Source: JBDTGE01 sp050742975
GTDB lineage: Bacteria > Actinomycetota > Actinomycetes > Mycobacteriales > Jatrophihabitantaceae
DNA: 15,996 bases
NCBI GenBank assembly: GCA_050742975.1
Contig: JBOGDQ010000296.1
Location: 1-15,996, forward strand
Direction: 5' to 3'
In this document: positions 1 through 6,946 of the stretch, one piece after another
How positions within the stretch are numbered: the stretch's first letter is position 1
Layout of the letters: the number at the start of each line of letters is the position of its first letter
Made by a program: the position numbers and the translations under genes
The notes under the pieces: generated by a model
Database searches by the model: none
Told to the model about the DNA's origin: nothing
The model's input: the letters and a program-made list of their open reading frames with translations, nothing else

Positions 1-1
1 C

Positions 2-193
2 TGCAAGCTGTACTCGACCGAGGCCGCGGTCGCCGCGACCCGGGTCGCCACCCAGGTGTTCGGCGGCAACGGCTTCATGGAGGAGTTCCCGGTCGCCAGG
101 TTCTACCGGGACGCGAAGATCCTCGAGATCGGCGAGGGCACCTCCGAGGTGCAACGCATGCTCATCGCCCGCGGCTTGGGCCTGCCTTCATGA
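2..193 (+). CDS. Acyl-CoA dehydrogenase, C-terminal end (partial)
   Basis: The last 63 residues of an acyl-CoA dehydrogenase, cut by the left edge of the window; the frame is open from base 2 and stops at TGA 191-193. The segment holds the C-terminal alpha-helical domain signature: a FGGNGFMEEFPVARFYRDAK stretch followed by ILEIGEGTSEVQRMLIARGL. The Glu in IGEGTSE is at the position of the catalytic base of short/medium-chain-type dehydrogenases (alpha,beta-dehydrogenation of an acyl-CoA with FAD, electrons passed to ETF). This differs from the other dehydrogenase in the window (5559-6713), which has Gly there. It lies 34 bp upstream of a carboxyltransferase gene, the arrangement seen in branched-chain or isoprenoid acyl-CoA catabolic clusters. 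Substrate cannot be told from this fragment. Confidence 0.93.
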   Translation, partial: CKLYSTEAAVAATRVATQVFGGNGFMEEFPVARFYRDAKILEIGEGTSEVQRMLIARGLGLPS

Positions 194-210
194 TCCGCCG
201 AAGGCGGATC
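192..210 (+). terminator. 8-bp perfect hairpin at the acyl-CoA dehydrogenase stop codon
   Basis: GATCCGCC (192-199), loop GAA, GGCGGATC (203-210): a perfect 8-bp stem with a 3-nt loop that overlaps the TGA stop and precedes the next gene by about 18 bp. No T-run follows, so it is not a classical intrinsic terminator. It may be an mRNA-processing or stability hairpin, or a weak attenuator between the dehydrogenase and the carboxylase gene. Confidence 0.35.
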
Positions 211-227
211 TCGTCCGAACGCCCATC

Positions 228-1763
228 GTGTGGGTGGTTGCCTTGACAGCAAAGGAAATCCGGGCCGCGCGTGACAGCACGCTTGCGCCGCCGGAGAAGG
301 CCGCCGAGAAGCTCGCGTCCCAACACAAGCTCTATGTGCGGGACCGGCTGGCGCTGCTGTTCGACGAGGGCAGCTTCGTCGAGGACGGGCAACTCGCCAA
401 TGCGCTCGCAAGCGGTCTGCCGGCCGACGGCGTCGTCACCGGGCAGGGTCTGGTCGACGGACGCCCGGCCCTGGTCGTGGCCAACGACCCGACCGTGAAG
501 GCCGGGTCGTGGGGCGCGCGCACCGTCGAGAAGATCATCCGGGTCACCGAGCGGGCGCTGACCGAGGAGCTGCCGATCTTCTGGCTGATCGACTCGGCGG
601 GTGCACGCATCACCGACCAGGTGGCGCTGTTCCCCGGCCGCCGCGGCGCGGGTCGGATCTTCCACAACCAGGTCGCGCTGTCCGGCAAGGTGCCGCAGAT
701 CTGCTGCCTGTTCGGCCCGTCCGCCGCAGGTGGCGCGTACATCCCGAGCTTCTGCGACATTGTGATCATGGTCGAGGGCAACGCGTCGATGTACCTCGGC
801 TCGCCGCGCATGGCCGAGATGGTCGTCGGCGAGAAGGTCAGCCTGGAGGAGATGGGCGGCGCCCGCATGCATGCCACGGTCTCCGGCTGCGGCGACAACC
901 TGGCCGTCGACGACGAGGACGCCATCGAGCAGGCCAAGCTGTACTTCTCCTACCTGCCGACGTGCTGGCGCGAACCGGCGCCCGACGCGCTGGCCGAACC
1001 GGCCGCCGTCGACCTGACCGACGACGTGGTGCCGGCCGACGAGTCCGTCCCGTTCGACATGCACGACATGATCGACGGGCTCATCGACGCCGACTCGTTC
1101 TTCGAGGTCAAGCCGCTGTTCGCCGCCGAGCTGATCACCGGGTTCGGCCGCATCGACGGACGCCCCGTCGGCATCGTCGCGAACAACTCCGCAGTGCGAG
1201 GCGGCGTCCTGTTCGTCGACTCGGCCGACAAGGCCGCGCGCTTCATCTGGCTCTGCGACGCGTTCAACGTCCCCCTGCTCTACCTGGCTGACGTCCCCGG
1301 TTTCATGATCGGCAGCGAGGTCGAGCGGATGGGCATCATCCGGCACGGCGCCAAGATGATCACGGCGGTTGCCGAGGCGACCGTCCCGCAGATCTCGATC
1401 ATCGTGCGGAAGGCCTACGGCGCGGGCCTCTACGCGATGGCCGGCCCGGGCTTCATGCCCGACGCCTGCATCGCCCTGCCGACCGCGAAGATCGCGGTGA
1501 TGGGCCCGCAGGCCGCGGTGAACGCGGTGTACGCGAACAAGATCGAACAGATCGCGGATCCAGACGAGCGCGCGAGCTTCGTCGCAGACCGGCGGACCGA
1601 GTACGAGCAGGACGTCGACCTGCTGCGCCTGGCCTCGGATCTCGTGCTCGACGCGATCATCGAGCCGAGCGAGCTGCGTGCGGAGCTGATCCGTCGATAC
1701 GCCGTGCTGGTCGGCAAGTCGCGCGAGGTCGCGCCCAAGCGGCACGGGGTTCCGCCGACGTGA
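228..1763 (+). CDS. Acyl-CoA carboxylase carboxyltransferase (beta) subunit, AccD1/AccD2-like
   Basis: A 511-residue protein of the biotin-dependent carboxyltransferase family, which moves the carboxyl group from carboxybiotin to an acyl-CoA. The N-half has the family core DGVVTGQGLVDGRPALVVAN, the LIDSAGARI acyl-CoA segment and the oxyanion segment SAAGGAYIPS. The C-half has GFGRIDGRPVGIVANNSAVRG, LADVPGFMIGSEVE, RKAYGAGLYAM and the usual terminal KRHG. Motifs such as GNASMYLGSPRMAEMVVGEKV resemble the methylcrotonyl/geranyl-CoA-type and mycobacterial AccD2-type subunits more than PccB/AccD5, so a branched or isoprenoid acyl-CoA is a reasonable guess, unproven. Compared with the second carboxyltransferase in this window it lacks the YDVM motif (YAM here). 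The GTG at 228 gives the longest frame; TTG at 243, with GGGTGG five bases upstream, is an equally plausible start. Its stop overlaps the next gene by 4 bp. No biotin carboxylase gene is in the window. Confidence 0.9.
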   Translation: MWVVALTAKEIRAARDSTLAPPEKAAEKLASQHKLYVRDRLALLFDEGSFVEDGQLANALASGLPADGVVTGQGLVDGRPALVVANDPTVKAGSWGARTVEKIIRVTERALTEELPIFWLIDSAGARITDQVALFPGRRGAGRIFHNQVALSGKVPQICCLFGPSAAGGAYIPSFCDIVIMVEGNASMYLGSPRMAEMVVGEKVSLEEMGGARMHATVSGCGDNLAVDDEDAIEQAKLYFSYLPTCWREPAPDALAEPAAVDLTDDVVPADESVPFDMHDMIDGLIDADSFFEVKPLFAAELITGFGRIDGRPVGIVANNSAVRGGVLFVDSADKAARFIWLCDAFNVPLLYLADVPGFMIGSEVERMGIIRHGAKMITAVAEATVPQISIIVRKAYGAGLYAMAGPGFMPDACIALPTAKIAVMGPQAAVNAVYANKIEQIADPDERASFVADRRTEYEQDVDLLRLASDLVLDAIIEPSELRAELIRRYAVLVGKSREVAPKRHGVPPT

Positions 1764-1939
1764 GCGAGCCGATCCGGGTTCGTGGCGATGCGACGGCCGA
1801 GGAGGTCGTCGCGGTGCTGGCCGCGCTGAACCGGAACGCGTCGCCCGAGGAGCTCGCCGGGTACGAGCTGTGGCGGGCGCGCCGGATCCGGGCGTTGCGA
1901 GCCGGCAGCCTGTCAGTCCGCCGATCTCGCGGCTGGTGA
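1760..1939 (+). CDS. accE: Acyl-CoA carboxylase epsilon-like subunit (59 aa)
   Basis: A 59-residue ORF whose GTG (1760-1762) overlaps the carboxyltransferase TGA as GTGA, so translation is coupled. The protein begins MSEPIRVRGDATAEEVVAVL, which matches the epsilon-subunit N-terminal pattern (basic/hydrophobic strand, RGxxxxEEvaAv helix). It ends with an ELWRARRIRALRAG stretch resembling the Trp/Arg-rich C-terminal region of AccE. Epsilon subunits bind actinobacterial carboxyltransferases and stabilise the holoenzyme with the biotin-carrying alpha subunit. The better known ones accompany PccB/AccD5-type subunits; here it follows an AccD1/D2-like one. The second epsilon gene in the window (11891-12106) shares the RGexTAEElaAV core. 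Because the protein is short, assignment rests on this core and on the gene context. Confidence 0.75.
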   Translation: MSEPIRVRGDATAEEVVAVLAALNRNASPEELAGYELWRARRIRALRAGSLSVRRSRGW

Positions 1940-2026
1940 TCTCAGGCGGGCCATGGATACTGGAGCCGCCGCGCGCTGTTTGTCCCGTCGCGGGCAGAGA
2001 GCAGTTCGCGGCCCCGCGGACGATAC

Positions 2027-2031
2027 GGGAG
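2027..2031 (+). promoter_or_regulatory. Ribosome binding site that sets the cyclase start
   Basis: GGGAG nine bases before GTG 2041. The reading frame of the cyclase is open further upstream and overlaps the epsilon gene, but this Shine-Dalgarno and the lack of any cyclase-like sequence before it make 2041 the likely start. The remaining 1940-2026 stretch holds nothing else I can support. Confidence 0.6.
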
Positions 2032-2040
2032 ACTCACCCC

Positions 2041-3564
2041 GTGAACGCAGCGGCGGCGCGCGCCCGGCAGATCGAGGCTCGGGCGGCGGCACTGATCGCG
2101 CCGCGTGAACGGCTGCCGTTCGTGTTGCGCACCGTGGTCGGGCTGGGCGTGCTCGCGATCGGCGCGAACGTGCTGGGCGCGCTCGTGGTGTCGCTGCTGG
2201 TCCTCACGCTGAACGGTTCGGCCACCGGCCATCAGCTCTCGGTACTCGAGCGGGTCACCACCGGCCTGGTCGTCGGCTCGGCCGTGGTCGGGACGCTCGC
2301 CGGTGCACTTGTGCAGCGCCGAACCCTGCACTGGGTGCTCCGCGGCCGGACCCCGGACGAACTCGACGCGCGCCGCGCGGTCCGACTGCCGCTGGACATG
2401 GCGCTGATCGCCGCGATCCTCTGGGCGATCGACGGCGTCGTGATCGGGGCGGTGGCGGCGAACGTGGGTACCGGTGGCGAGACGGTCCTCGGGATCGCGA
2501 GCGGTGTCGTCCTCTCCGGCTTCGCCTCGGCCGCGATCACCTACCTGCTGATCGCGCGATTCGCCCAGCCCGTCACCCGGATCGCATTGACGATCCACCC
2601 GCCCGGGCGGTCGTCGATGGTCAGCGTGCGCTCCCGCCTGGCGCTGATCTGGTTGCTGACGAGCGGCGTACCCGTGCTCGGGATCGTGATGATCCTTACC
2701 GCACCGAAGGATCGCACGCATGTCTTCGGCGCGAGCATCGCGGCGGCGTGCATCGCGCTCGCTGTCGGCGGAGCCTCGACCGTGCTCGCCGCGCGCGCGA
2801 TCGGCAAGCCGTTGCGGGACATGGTGGGCGTGCTGCGCCAGGTGGGTGCCGGCGACCTGGACACCGCGGTGGTGGTGGAGGATCCGGGCGAGATCGGACT
2901 GCTTCAGCGCGGCATCAACGACATGGTGGCCGGCCTGCGCGAGCGCGAGCGGATCCAGGACCTGTTCGGCCGCCACGTCGGCCCGGCCGTCGCGCGCGAG
3001 GCGCTGCGCAGCGGCGTGACGATGTCCGGCGAGTCGCGCGACGTGGTCGCGCTGTTCGTCGACATCACCGGCTCGACCGCGTTGACGCGCAGCACCGAGC
3101 CGGTCGCGTTCGTCGCCATGTTGAACCGGTTCTTCGAGATCGTCGTCGACGCGATCGAACGCAACGGCGGCCTGGTGAACAAGTTCGAGGGCGACGCCGC
3201 TCTCTGCGTGTTCGGTGCGCCGGTGACGCTGATCGACCCGGCGAGCGATGCGTTGCGCGCGGCCCGGGAGATCCGCGATCGGGTGCGCACGGTCGGCGAG
3301 GTGCAGGTCGGCATCGGGGTCGCGGCCGGCCCGGTCGTCGCCGGGCAGGTCGGGTCGAGCACGCGGTTGGAGTACACGGTGGTCGGCGACGCGGTGAACG
3401 AGGCGGCCCGGCTCACCGACCTGGCCAAGGGCGTTGCGGGCGGCGTGCTCGCATCGGCCACCGTCATCGGGCGGGCCAGCGCGGTGGAGGCGGCGCAGTG
3501 GATGGACGCGGGCGAGGTGGTGCTGCGCGGGCGGTCCGAGCCGACGCGCATCTTGACGGCCTGA
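2041..3564 (+). CDS. Membrane-bound class III adenylate/guanylate cyclase (6 TM + HAMP + cyclase)
   Basis: A 507-residue protein making cAMP (less likely cGMP). The N-terminal 250 residues contain about six hydrophobic helices (for example near 26-55, 70-92, 115-140, 145-178, 200-224 and 228-250). A HAMP linker follows (about 251-312, IGKPLRDMVGVLRQVGAGDL) and then the catalytic domain. Catalytic residues are intact: metal-binding Asp341 (FVDITGST) and Asp385 (FEGDAAL), purine-contacting Lys381 (NKFEGD), a likely second base-contacting residue Thr446, and the transition-state Asn453-Arg457 pair (GDAVNEAAR). This is the architecture of the mycobacterial Rv1318c-Rv1320c/Rv3645 cyclases. Full length for that group, ending just after the cyclase fold. 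It begins 101 bp after the epsilon gene and may be read from the same transcript. The membrane part presumably senses lipid state or an unknown ligand. Confidence 0.93.
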   Translation: MNAAAARARQIEARAAALIAPRERLPFVLRTVVGLGVLAIGANVLGALVVSLLVLTLNGSATGHQLSVLERVTTGLVVGSAVVGTLAGALVQRRTLHWVLRGRTPDELDARRAVRLPLDMALIAAILWAIDGVVIGAVAANVGTGGETVLGIASGVVLSGFASAAITYLLIARFAQPVTRIALTIHPPGRSSMVSVRSRLALIWLLTSGVPVLGIVMILTAPKDRTHVFGASIAAACIALAVGGASTVLAARAIGKPLRDMVGVLRQVGAGDLDTAVVVEDPGEIGLLQRGINDMVAGLRERERIQDLFGRHVGPAVAREALRSGVTMSGESRDVVALFVDITGSTALTRSTEPVAFVAMLNRFFEIVVDAIERNGGLVNKFEGDAALCVFGAPVTLIDPASDALRAAREIRDRVRTVGEVQVGIGVAAGPVVAGQVGSSTRLEYTVVGDAVNEAARLTDLAKGVAGGVLASATVIGRASAVEAAQWMDAGEVVLRGRSEPTRILTA

Positions 3565-3616
3565 ACCCCGGGCAGCGATTGTCCGGTCTGTCTCTGGCGC
3601 CGCCGTGATCGTCGGT

Positions 3617-3625
3617 GCTAATTTG
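3617..3625 (+). promoter_or_regulatory. Candidate extended -10 promoter for the beta-helix gene
   Basis: TGC followed by TAATTT (3620-3625) gives an extended -10 pattern, TGnTANNNT, in an otherwise GC-rich 125-bp gap. Transcription would start near 3632, leaving a leader of about 58 nt, with GGGGG (3678-3682) as the ribosome site. There is no clear -35. The rest of 3565-3689 shows no convincing hairpin terminator. Confidence 0.35.
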
Positions 3626-3689
3626 CCGACAGTACGGGTCCGCGGTGAAGCATCCGGTCCCGGTCAACGTCCGTTTCGGGGGTTTTCGG

Positions 3690-4877
3690 ATGCCTACTCG
3701 GTCCTTGCATGCACTCCTCACCACTGCGGTAGTTGGCATCGGGCTCGCCGTACCGCTGATCGTCGCCGCTCCGGCCGTCGCGCACCCGTCGACGGTGTAC
3801 GTCTCACCCGCTCCGTCGTCGAGCTCGGTACACAACGACTCGGCCAACAACGACTCTTGGCGACATGACCGCTCCTGCCGCCACGCCACGTTCCACGACA
3901 TCCAGAGTGCGGTCGAGGCGGTCACGCTGGGCGGCACCGTCGTCGTCTGCCCCGGTACCTACAAGACCAGCGTCACCGTCGACCGCCGGGTGAACGTCAG
4001 TGGCCGGCACGGTGCCGTCATCGACGCGACGGGTCAGCCATACGGCATCGGTGTCATGGCTTCCTGGGTCACTATCAGCGGGATGACGGTGACCAGCGCG
4101 TCGCCGCTGAGTCAAACCTCGCCGGCGGACGGCATCGTCACCGCCGGGTTGACCGCGACCGGTCCGGTGGCCGCCGATCACGTGCGGATCATCGGCAACG
4201 TGGTGAAGGGCAACCTCGGCTCGGGCATCGACCTCAACAGCACGCAGCACTCGGTGGCAATAGGCAACATCGCGAACGGGAACGGCGTCGGGATCAACGT
4301 TGCCGACGACTTCGGCACCCCGTCCGCGCACAACATCATCGAGTTCAACATCACCGACACCAACTTCGGCGGCTGCGGCATCGCACTGGCCGATCACACC
4401 GGAGCCGGCGTGACGAACAACGTCATCTCGTTCAACAGGAGCAACGACAACGGGTTGAGCACGCCGACTGCACCCGACGCCTCGGCCGGCAGCGGCGTCA
4501 TCATGGCCAGCCCGATCCCGGGTGGCATCGTGCGCAACAACACGATCTCGTACAACTCGTTCAACGGGAACGGACACGGCGGCGTCGTCGTGCACTCGCA
4601 CGTGCCGAACATCCCCGGTCAGCCGGCGAGCGACTTCAGCGGCAACGTGATCATGCGTAACCAGATCGGCACCAACAACCTGCGCACCGACTCCAGGGAC
4701 CTGAAGACGACCGGGATCTACCTCGGCAGCGCCAGCCCGCTGAAGATCAAGGTGTGGGGCAACCTGATCGGCCCGGACTACTACGGGATCTTCACGGCCG
4801 GCCCGGTCACGATGACACTCGGCAGCAACCAGTACCGCCACGTCAGCCACCACGTCGGCTCCTCCCCGACGTTCTGA
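3690..4877 (+). CDS. Secreted right-handed parallel beta-helix protein (NosD/pectate-lyase-like fold)
   Basis: A 395-residue exported protein. ATG 3690 is preferred over the upstream GTG because it puts a typical Sec signal peptide at the N-terminus: Arg4, a hydrophobic core at 8-30, and cleavage after AVA (residue 31). The mature part starts with a strand (STVYVSP), a Ser/Asn linker, and a Cys pair flanking the entry to the helix (SCRHATFHDIQSAVEA ... GGTVVVCPGTY), which probably forms a disulphide. Repeating coils rich in Asn, Gly, Val and Ile follow (VRIIGNVVKGNLGSGIDL, NNVISFNRSNDNG, NNTISYNSFNGNGHGG, NVIMRNQIGTNN), the Asn-ladder pattern of parallel beta-helices. Proteins of this kind bind or cleave polysaccharides, but no lyase or hydrolase active site is recognisable, so function is open. 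A structural surface protein is equally possible. Confidence 0.85.
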   Translation: MPTRSLHALLTTAVVGIGLAVPLIVAAPAVAHPSTVYVSPAPSSSSVHNDSANNDSWRHDRSCRHATFHDIQSAVEAVTLGGTVVVCPGTYKTSVTVDRRVNVSGRHGAVIDATGQPYGIGVMASWVTISGMTVTSASPLSQTSPADGIVTAGLTATGPVAADHVRIIGNVVKGNLGSGIDLNSTQHSVAIGNIANGNGVGINVADDFGTPSAHNIIEFNITDTNFGGCGIALADHTGAGVTNNVISFNRSNDNGLSTPTAPDASAGSGVIMASPIPGGIVRNNTISYNSFNGNGHGGVVVHSHVPNIPGQPASDFSGNVIMRNQIGTNNLRTDSRDLKTTGIYLGSASPLKIKVWGNLIGPDYYGIFTAGPVTMTLGSNQYRHVSHHVGSSPTF

Positions 4878-4920
4878 AGCGGACCGTCCTGGCCGGCGAC
4901 GCACGGGGGACGCGCCGCGG

Positions 4921-5562
4921 TCAGGGCGTCGGGTGCGCTGGGTAGCCCAGGTCGGTCAGGCTGTAGTTCAGCTCGCACAGCATCCGTCGCAGGAGCGGCA
5001 GCGACAGCCCGACGACATTGTGGTGATCGCCTTCCACGGACTCGACGAACCAGCCGCCTAAACCGTCGATGGTGAACGCCCCGGCGACGTTGGCCGGCTC
5101 ACCCGAACCGCAGTAGGCCTCGATCTCGTCGTCGGTGACATCCGCGAAACGCACGAGCGTGGACGCGGTCGCGTGAGTGGTGCGGGCGGAGCCGACCTCG
5201 ATCAGGCAGTGCCCGGTGTGCAGCGTCCCGCTCCGTCCGCGCATCAGCTGCCAGCGCGCGACGGCGACCTCGAGCGACTCCGGCTTGCCGAGCGCCTGCC
5301 CGTCGAACTCGAGCAGCGAATCGCAGCCGAGCACGAGCGCAGGCGGTTCGAGCCGTGCCGCGACCGCGCCGGCCTTGGCGTCGGCGAGCAGCTGCACCAG
5401 CTCGGCCGGCGAGGCGGCGCTGAGCCCGTCCTCGTCCACGCCGCTGACGATCACCTCCGGCCGCACCCCGGCATCGCGCAGCGTGCGCAACCGCGCCGGC
5501 GATGCCGACGCCAGCACCAGTCGCGATCTCGGCGTGGCGGCTTCTCCCGAAGCGCGCGTCAC
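4921..5562 (-). CDS. maf: Maf-like nucleoside triphosphate pyrophosphatase
   Basis: A 213-residue Maf/HAM1-related house-cleaning enzyme that hydrolyses non-canonical nucleoside triphosphates (dTTP/UTP or modified pyrimidines, depending on subgroup) to monophosphates. Visible motifs are LVLASASPARLRTLRDAG (residues 15-32, the SxSPxR substrate loop with Ala in place of the first Arg), LGCDSLLEFDGQALGKPES (79-97; Asp81 is the presumed catalytic base, Lys93 conserved), HTGHCL (115-120) and GEPANVAGAFTIDGLGGWFV (154-173). GTG at 5562-5560 overlaps the stop of the acyl-CoA dehydrogenase as GTGA, fixing the start and implying coupled translation. In many actinobacteria maf follows accE; here it follows a dehydrogenase instead, with accE about 6.3 kb away on the same strand. 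Confidence 0.92.
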   Translation of the reverse strand: MTRASGEAATPRSRLVLASASPARLRTLRDAGVRPEVIVSGVDEDGLSAASPAELVQLLADAKAGAVAARLEPPALVLGCDSLLEFDGQALGKPESLEVAVARWQLMRGRSGTLHTGHCLIEVGSARTTHATASTLVRFADVTDDEIEAYCGSGEPANVAGAFTIDGLGGWFVESVEGDHHNVVGLSLPLLRRMLCELNYSLTDLGYPAHPTP

Positions 5563-6713
5563 AGACCGAGAGACTTGCTGACGACGCTCTTCATGATCTC
5601 GGTCGAGCCGCCGTAGATGCGCGTGACCCGCGCGTCGGCGAACCGGCGGGACACCGCGTACTCGGTCATGTACCCGTAACCACCGTGCAGCTGCAGGCAC
5701 TTGTCGATCACCCGTCCCTGCAGCTCCGTGCACCACCACTTCGCCTTGGACGCGTCGGCCGTCGACAGCTCGCCGTCGTTCAACCGGTCGACGCACCGGT
5801 CGACCCACGCCTGGGCGACGTCGATCTCGGTGGCCAGCTCGGCGAGGACGAACTTGGTGTTCTGGAACGAGCCGATCGTGGTGCCGAACGCCTTGCGGTC
5901 CTGGACGTAGCGCAGCGTCTCCTCGAACGCGCCGCGCGCCTCGGCGACGGCCGACACCGCGATCGACATGCGCTCCTGAGGCAGCTTCTGGGTCAGCTGC
6001 GCGAATCCGGCGCCCTGTTCGCCGAGCAGGTTCGCGACCGGAACCCGAACGTCGGTGAACGAGAGCTCGGCCGTGTCCTGGCTGTGCAGGCCCAGCTTGT
6101 CCAGGTTGCGGCCCCGCTCGAACCCGGCCATCCCGCGCTCGATGATCACCAGCGACAGGCCGTGGTGCCGGTCCTCGCCGGTCCGCACCGCGGTGATGAC
6201 CAGGTCGGCGTTGATGCCGTTGGTGATGAACGTCTTGCTGCCGTTGACGAGGTAGTCGTCACTGGTGGCGGAGTCCCGCTTGGCGCTGGTGCGGATGCCG
6301 GACAGGTCGGACCCGGCGCCGGGCTCGGTCATCGCGACGGCCGTGATCAGCTCGCCGGTCACGATGCCGGGAAGCCAGCGCTTGCGCTGCTCGTCGTTGC
6401 AGAAGGTGAGGAAGTACGGCAGGCAGGTGTCGTTGTGCAGCGTGAGGCCCAGGCCCGAGCCGGTGATCCCCGCGAGCCCGACCTGCTCGTCCAGCGCCTG
6501 GTTGAAGCGGAAGTCGGCGGCGCCGCCGCCGCCGAACTCCTCGGGGACCTGCATGCCCAGGAAGCCGCTGCGCCCGGCCTCGGTGAACACCTCGCGTGGG
6601 GTGATGCCCGCGCGCTCCCAGTCCAGGTAGTTGGGGACGATGGACTTGTCGACGAAGGCGCGGAAGGCCTCCCCGAAGGCGAGGTGCTCGTCGGTGAAGT
6701 GCTTGCGGTCCAT
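5559..6713 (-). CDS. Acyl-CoA dehydrogenase, long-chain (ACADL)-like
   Basis: A 384-residue FAD enzyme for the first step of beta-oxidation. N-terminal helical domain (1-120), middle beta domain with AVAMTEPGAGSDLSGI and NGSKTFITNGINAD, and C-terminal helical domain with QDRKAFGTTIGSFQNTKFVL and LQLHGGYGYMTEYAVSRRFADAR (here given in two parts: LQLHGGYGYM, TEYAVSRRFADAR). The canonical catalytic Glu position reads RIYGGSTEI, with Gly, exactly as in vertebrate long-chain dehydrogenase (IYGGTNEI). In that group the base sits earlier, in the helix containing LPQERMSIA and FEETLRYV, and both segments are present here. Start ATG 6713 has GGGAG six bases upstream (complement 6720-6724). The stop overlaps maf by 4 bp, so the two form an operon. 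Natural substrate is not determined by the sequence. Confidence 0.92.
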   Translation of the reverse strand: MDRKHFTDEHLAFGEAFRAFVDKSIVPNYLDWERAGITPREVFTEAGRSGFLGMQVPEEFGGGGAADFRFNQALDEQVGLAGITGSGLGLTLHNDTCLPYFLTFCNDEQRKRWLPGIVTGELITAVAMTEPGAGSDLSGIRTSAKRDSATSDDYLVNGSKTFITNGINADLVITAVRTGEDRHHGLSLVIIERGMAGFERGRNLDKLGLHSQDTAELSFTDVRVPVANLLGEQGAGFAQLTQKLPQERMSIAVSAVAEARGAFEETLRYVQDRKAFGTTIGSFQNTKFVLAELATEIDVAQAWVDRCVDRLNDGELSTADASKAKWWCTELQGRVIDKCLQLHGGYGYMTEYAVSRRFADARVTRIYGGSTEIMKSVVSKSLGL

Positions 6714-6946
6714 GGTCGGCTCCCGGGCGAGGTGGTGTCCCGTCGTTTGTACCAGCGCGCACGTCCATCGGCGGACGGGGGAGGCGGCGGGCCTGACGCA
6801 AGGAGAAACCGGAGCGAGGATCGGGGGTTCCGCGCTCCGGCTTCGTGATCAATGATCGCGCGCCCCACGGATTTCGCAAGTCGAACCGGAAATTTCTCGC
6901 CCGGGCCCGTTCGAGGGCGGCCGCAGACCCGGGATAGCGTGCTCGG
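6714..6946. promoter_or_regulatory. Divergent control region between acyl-CoA dehydrogenase and mtnP
   Basis: A 233-bp gene-free stretch between divergent genes. It contains a perfect 8-bp inverted repeat, CCGGAGCG (6809-6816) / CGCTCCGG (6833-6840), spaced 16 bp, which could be a regulator-binding dyad or an RNA hairpin. The motif TGATCAATGATC lies at about 6846-6857. For the dehydrogenase, TACAAA (complement 6746-6751), preceded by TGG, is a weak extended -10 candidate, leaving about 25 nt of leader. I see no coding sequence here that looks real on either strand. Confidence 0.45.
6935..6940 (+). promoter_or_regulatory. mtnP -10 box (leaderless)
   Basis: TAGCGT within GATAGCGTG, six bases before the GTG start. 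A transcript beginning about seven bases after the -10 would start at the initiation codon itself, and no Shine-Dalgarno is visible. The same nonamer GATAGCGTG recurs at 14758-14766 upstream of the PH-domain gene. Confidence 0.55.

Noticed and set aside
162..1745. A 527-codon open frame antisense to the first carboxyltransferase
   Set aside because: Its product is Arg/Val/Asp/His-rich without domains, and the opposite strand encodes a complete carboxyltransferase. Long antisense frames are expected at this GC content.
1870..2040. Upstream extension of the cyclase frame overlapping the epsilon gene
   Set aside because: No ribosome site and no membrane-helix or conserved sequence; GGGAG before GTG 2041 is better.
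3615..3689. Earlier GTG start for the beta-helix protein
   Set aside because: It would put 25 residues before a perfect signal peptide and lies on the candidate -10 box.
4878..4920. Weak CGTCC/GGACG dyad as a terminator between the beta-helix gene and maf
   Set aside because: Only 5 bp with an 18-base loop and no T-run.
5502..6848. Long plus-strand frame over maf/acyl-CoA dehydrogenase
   Set aside because: Low-complexity Val/Leu/Gly/Arg product with no motif; a shadow of the dehydrogenase.
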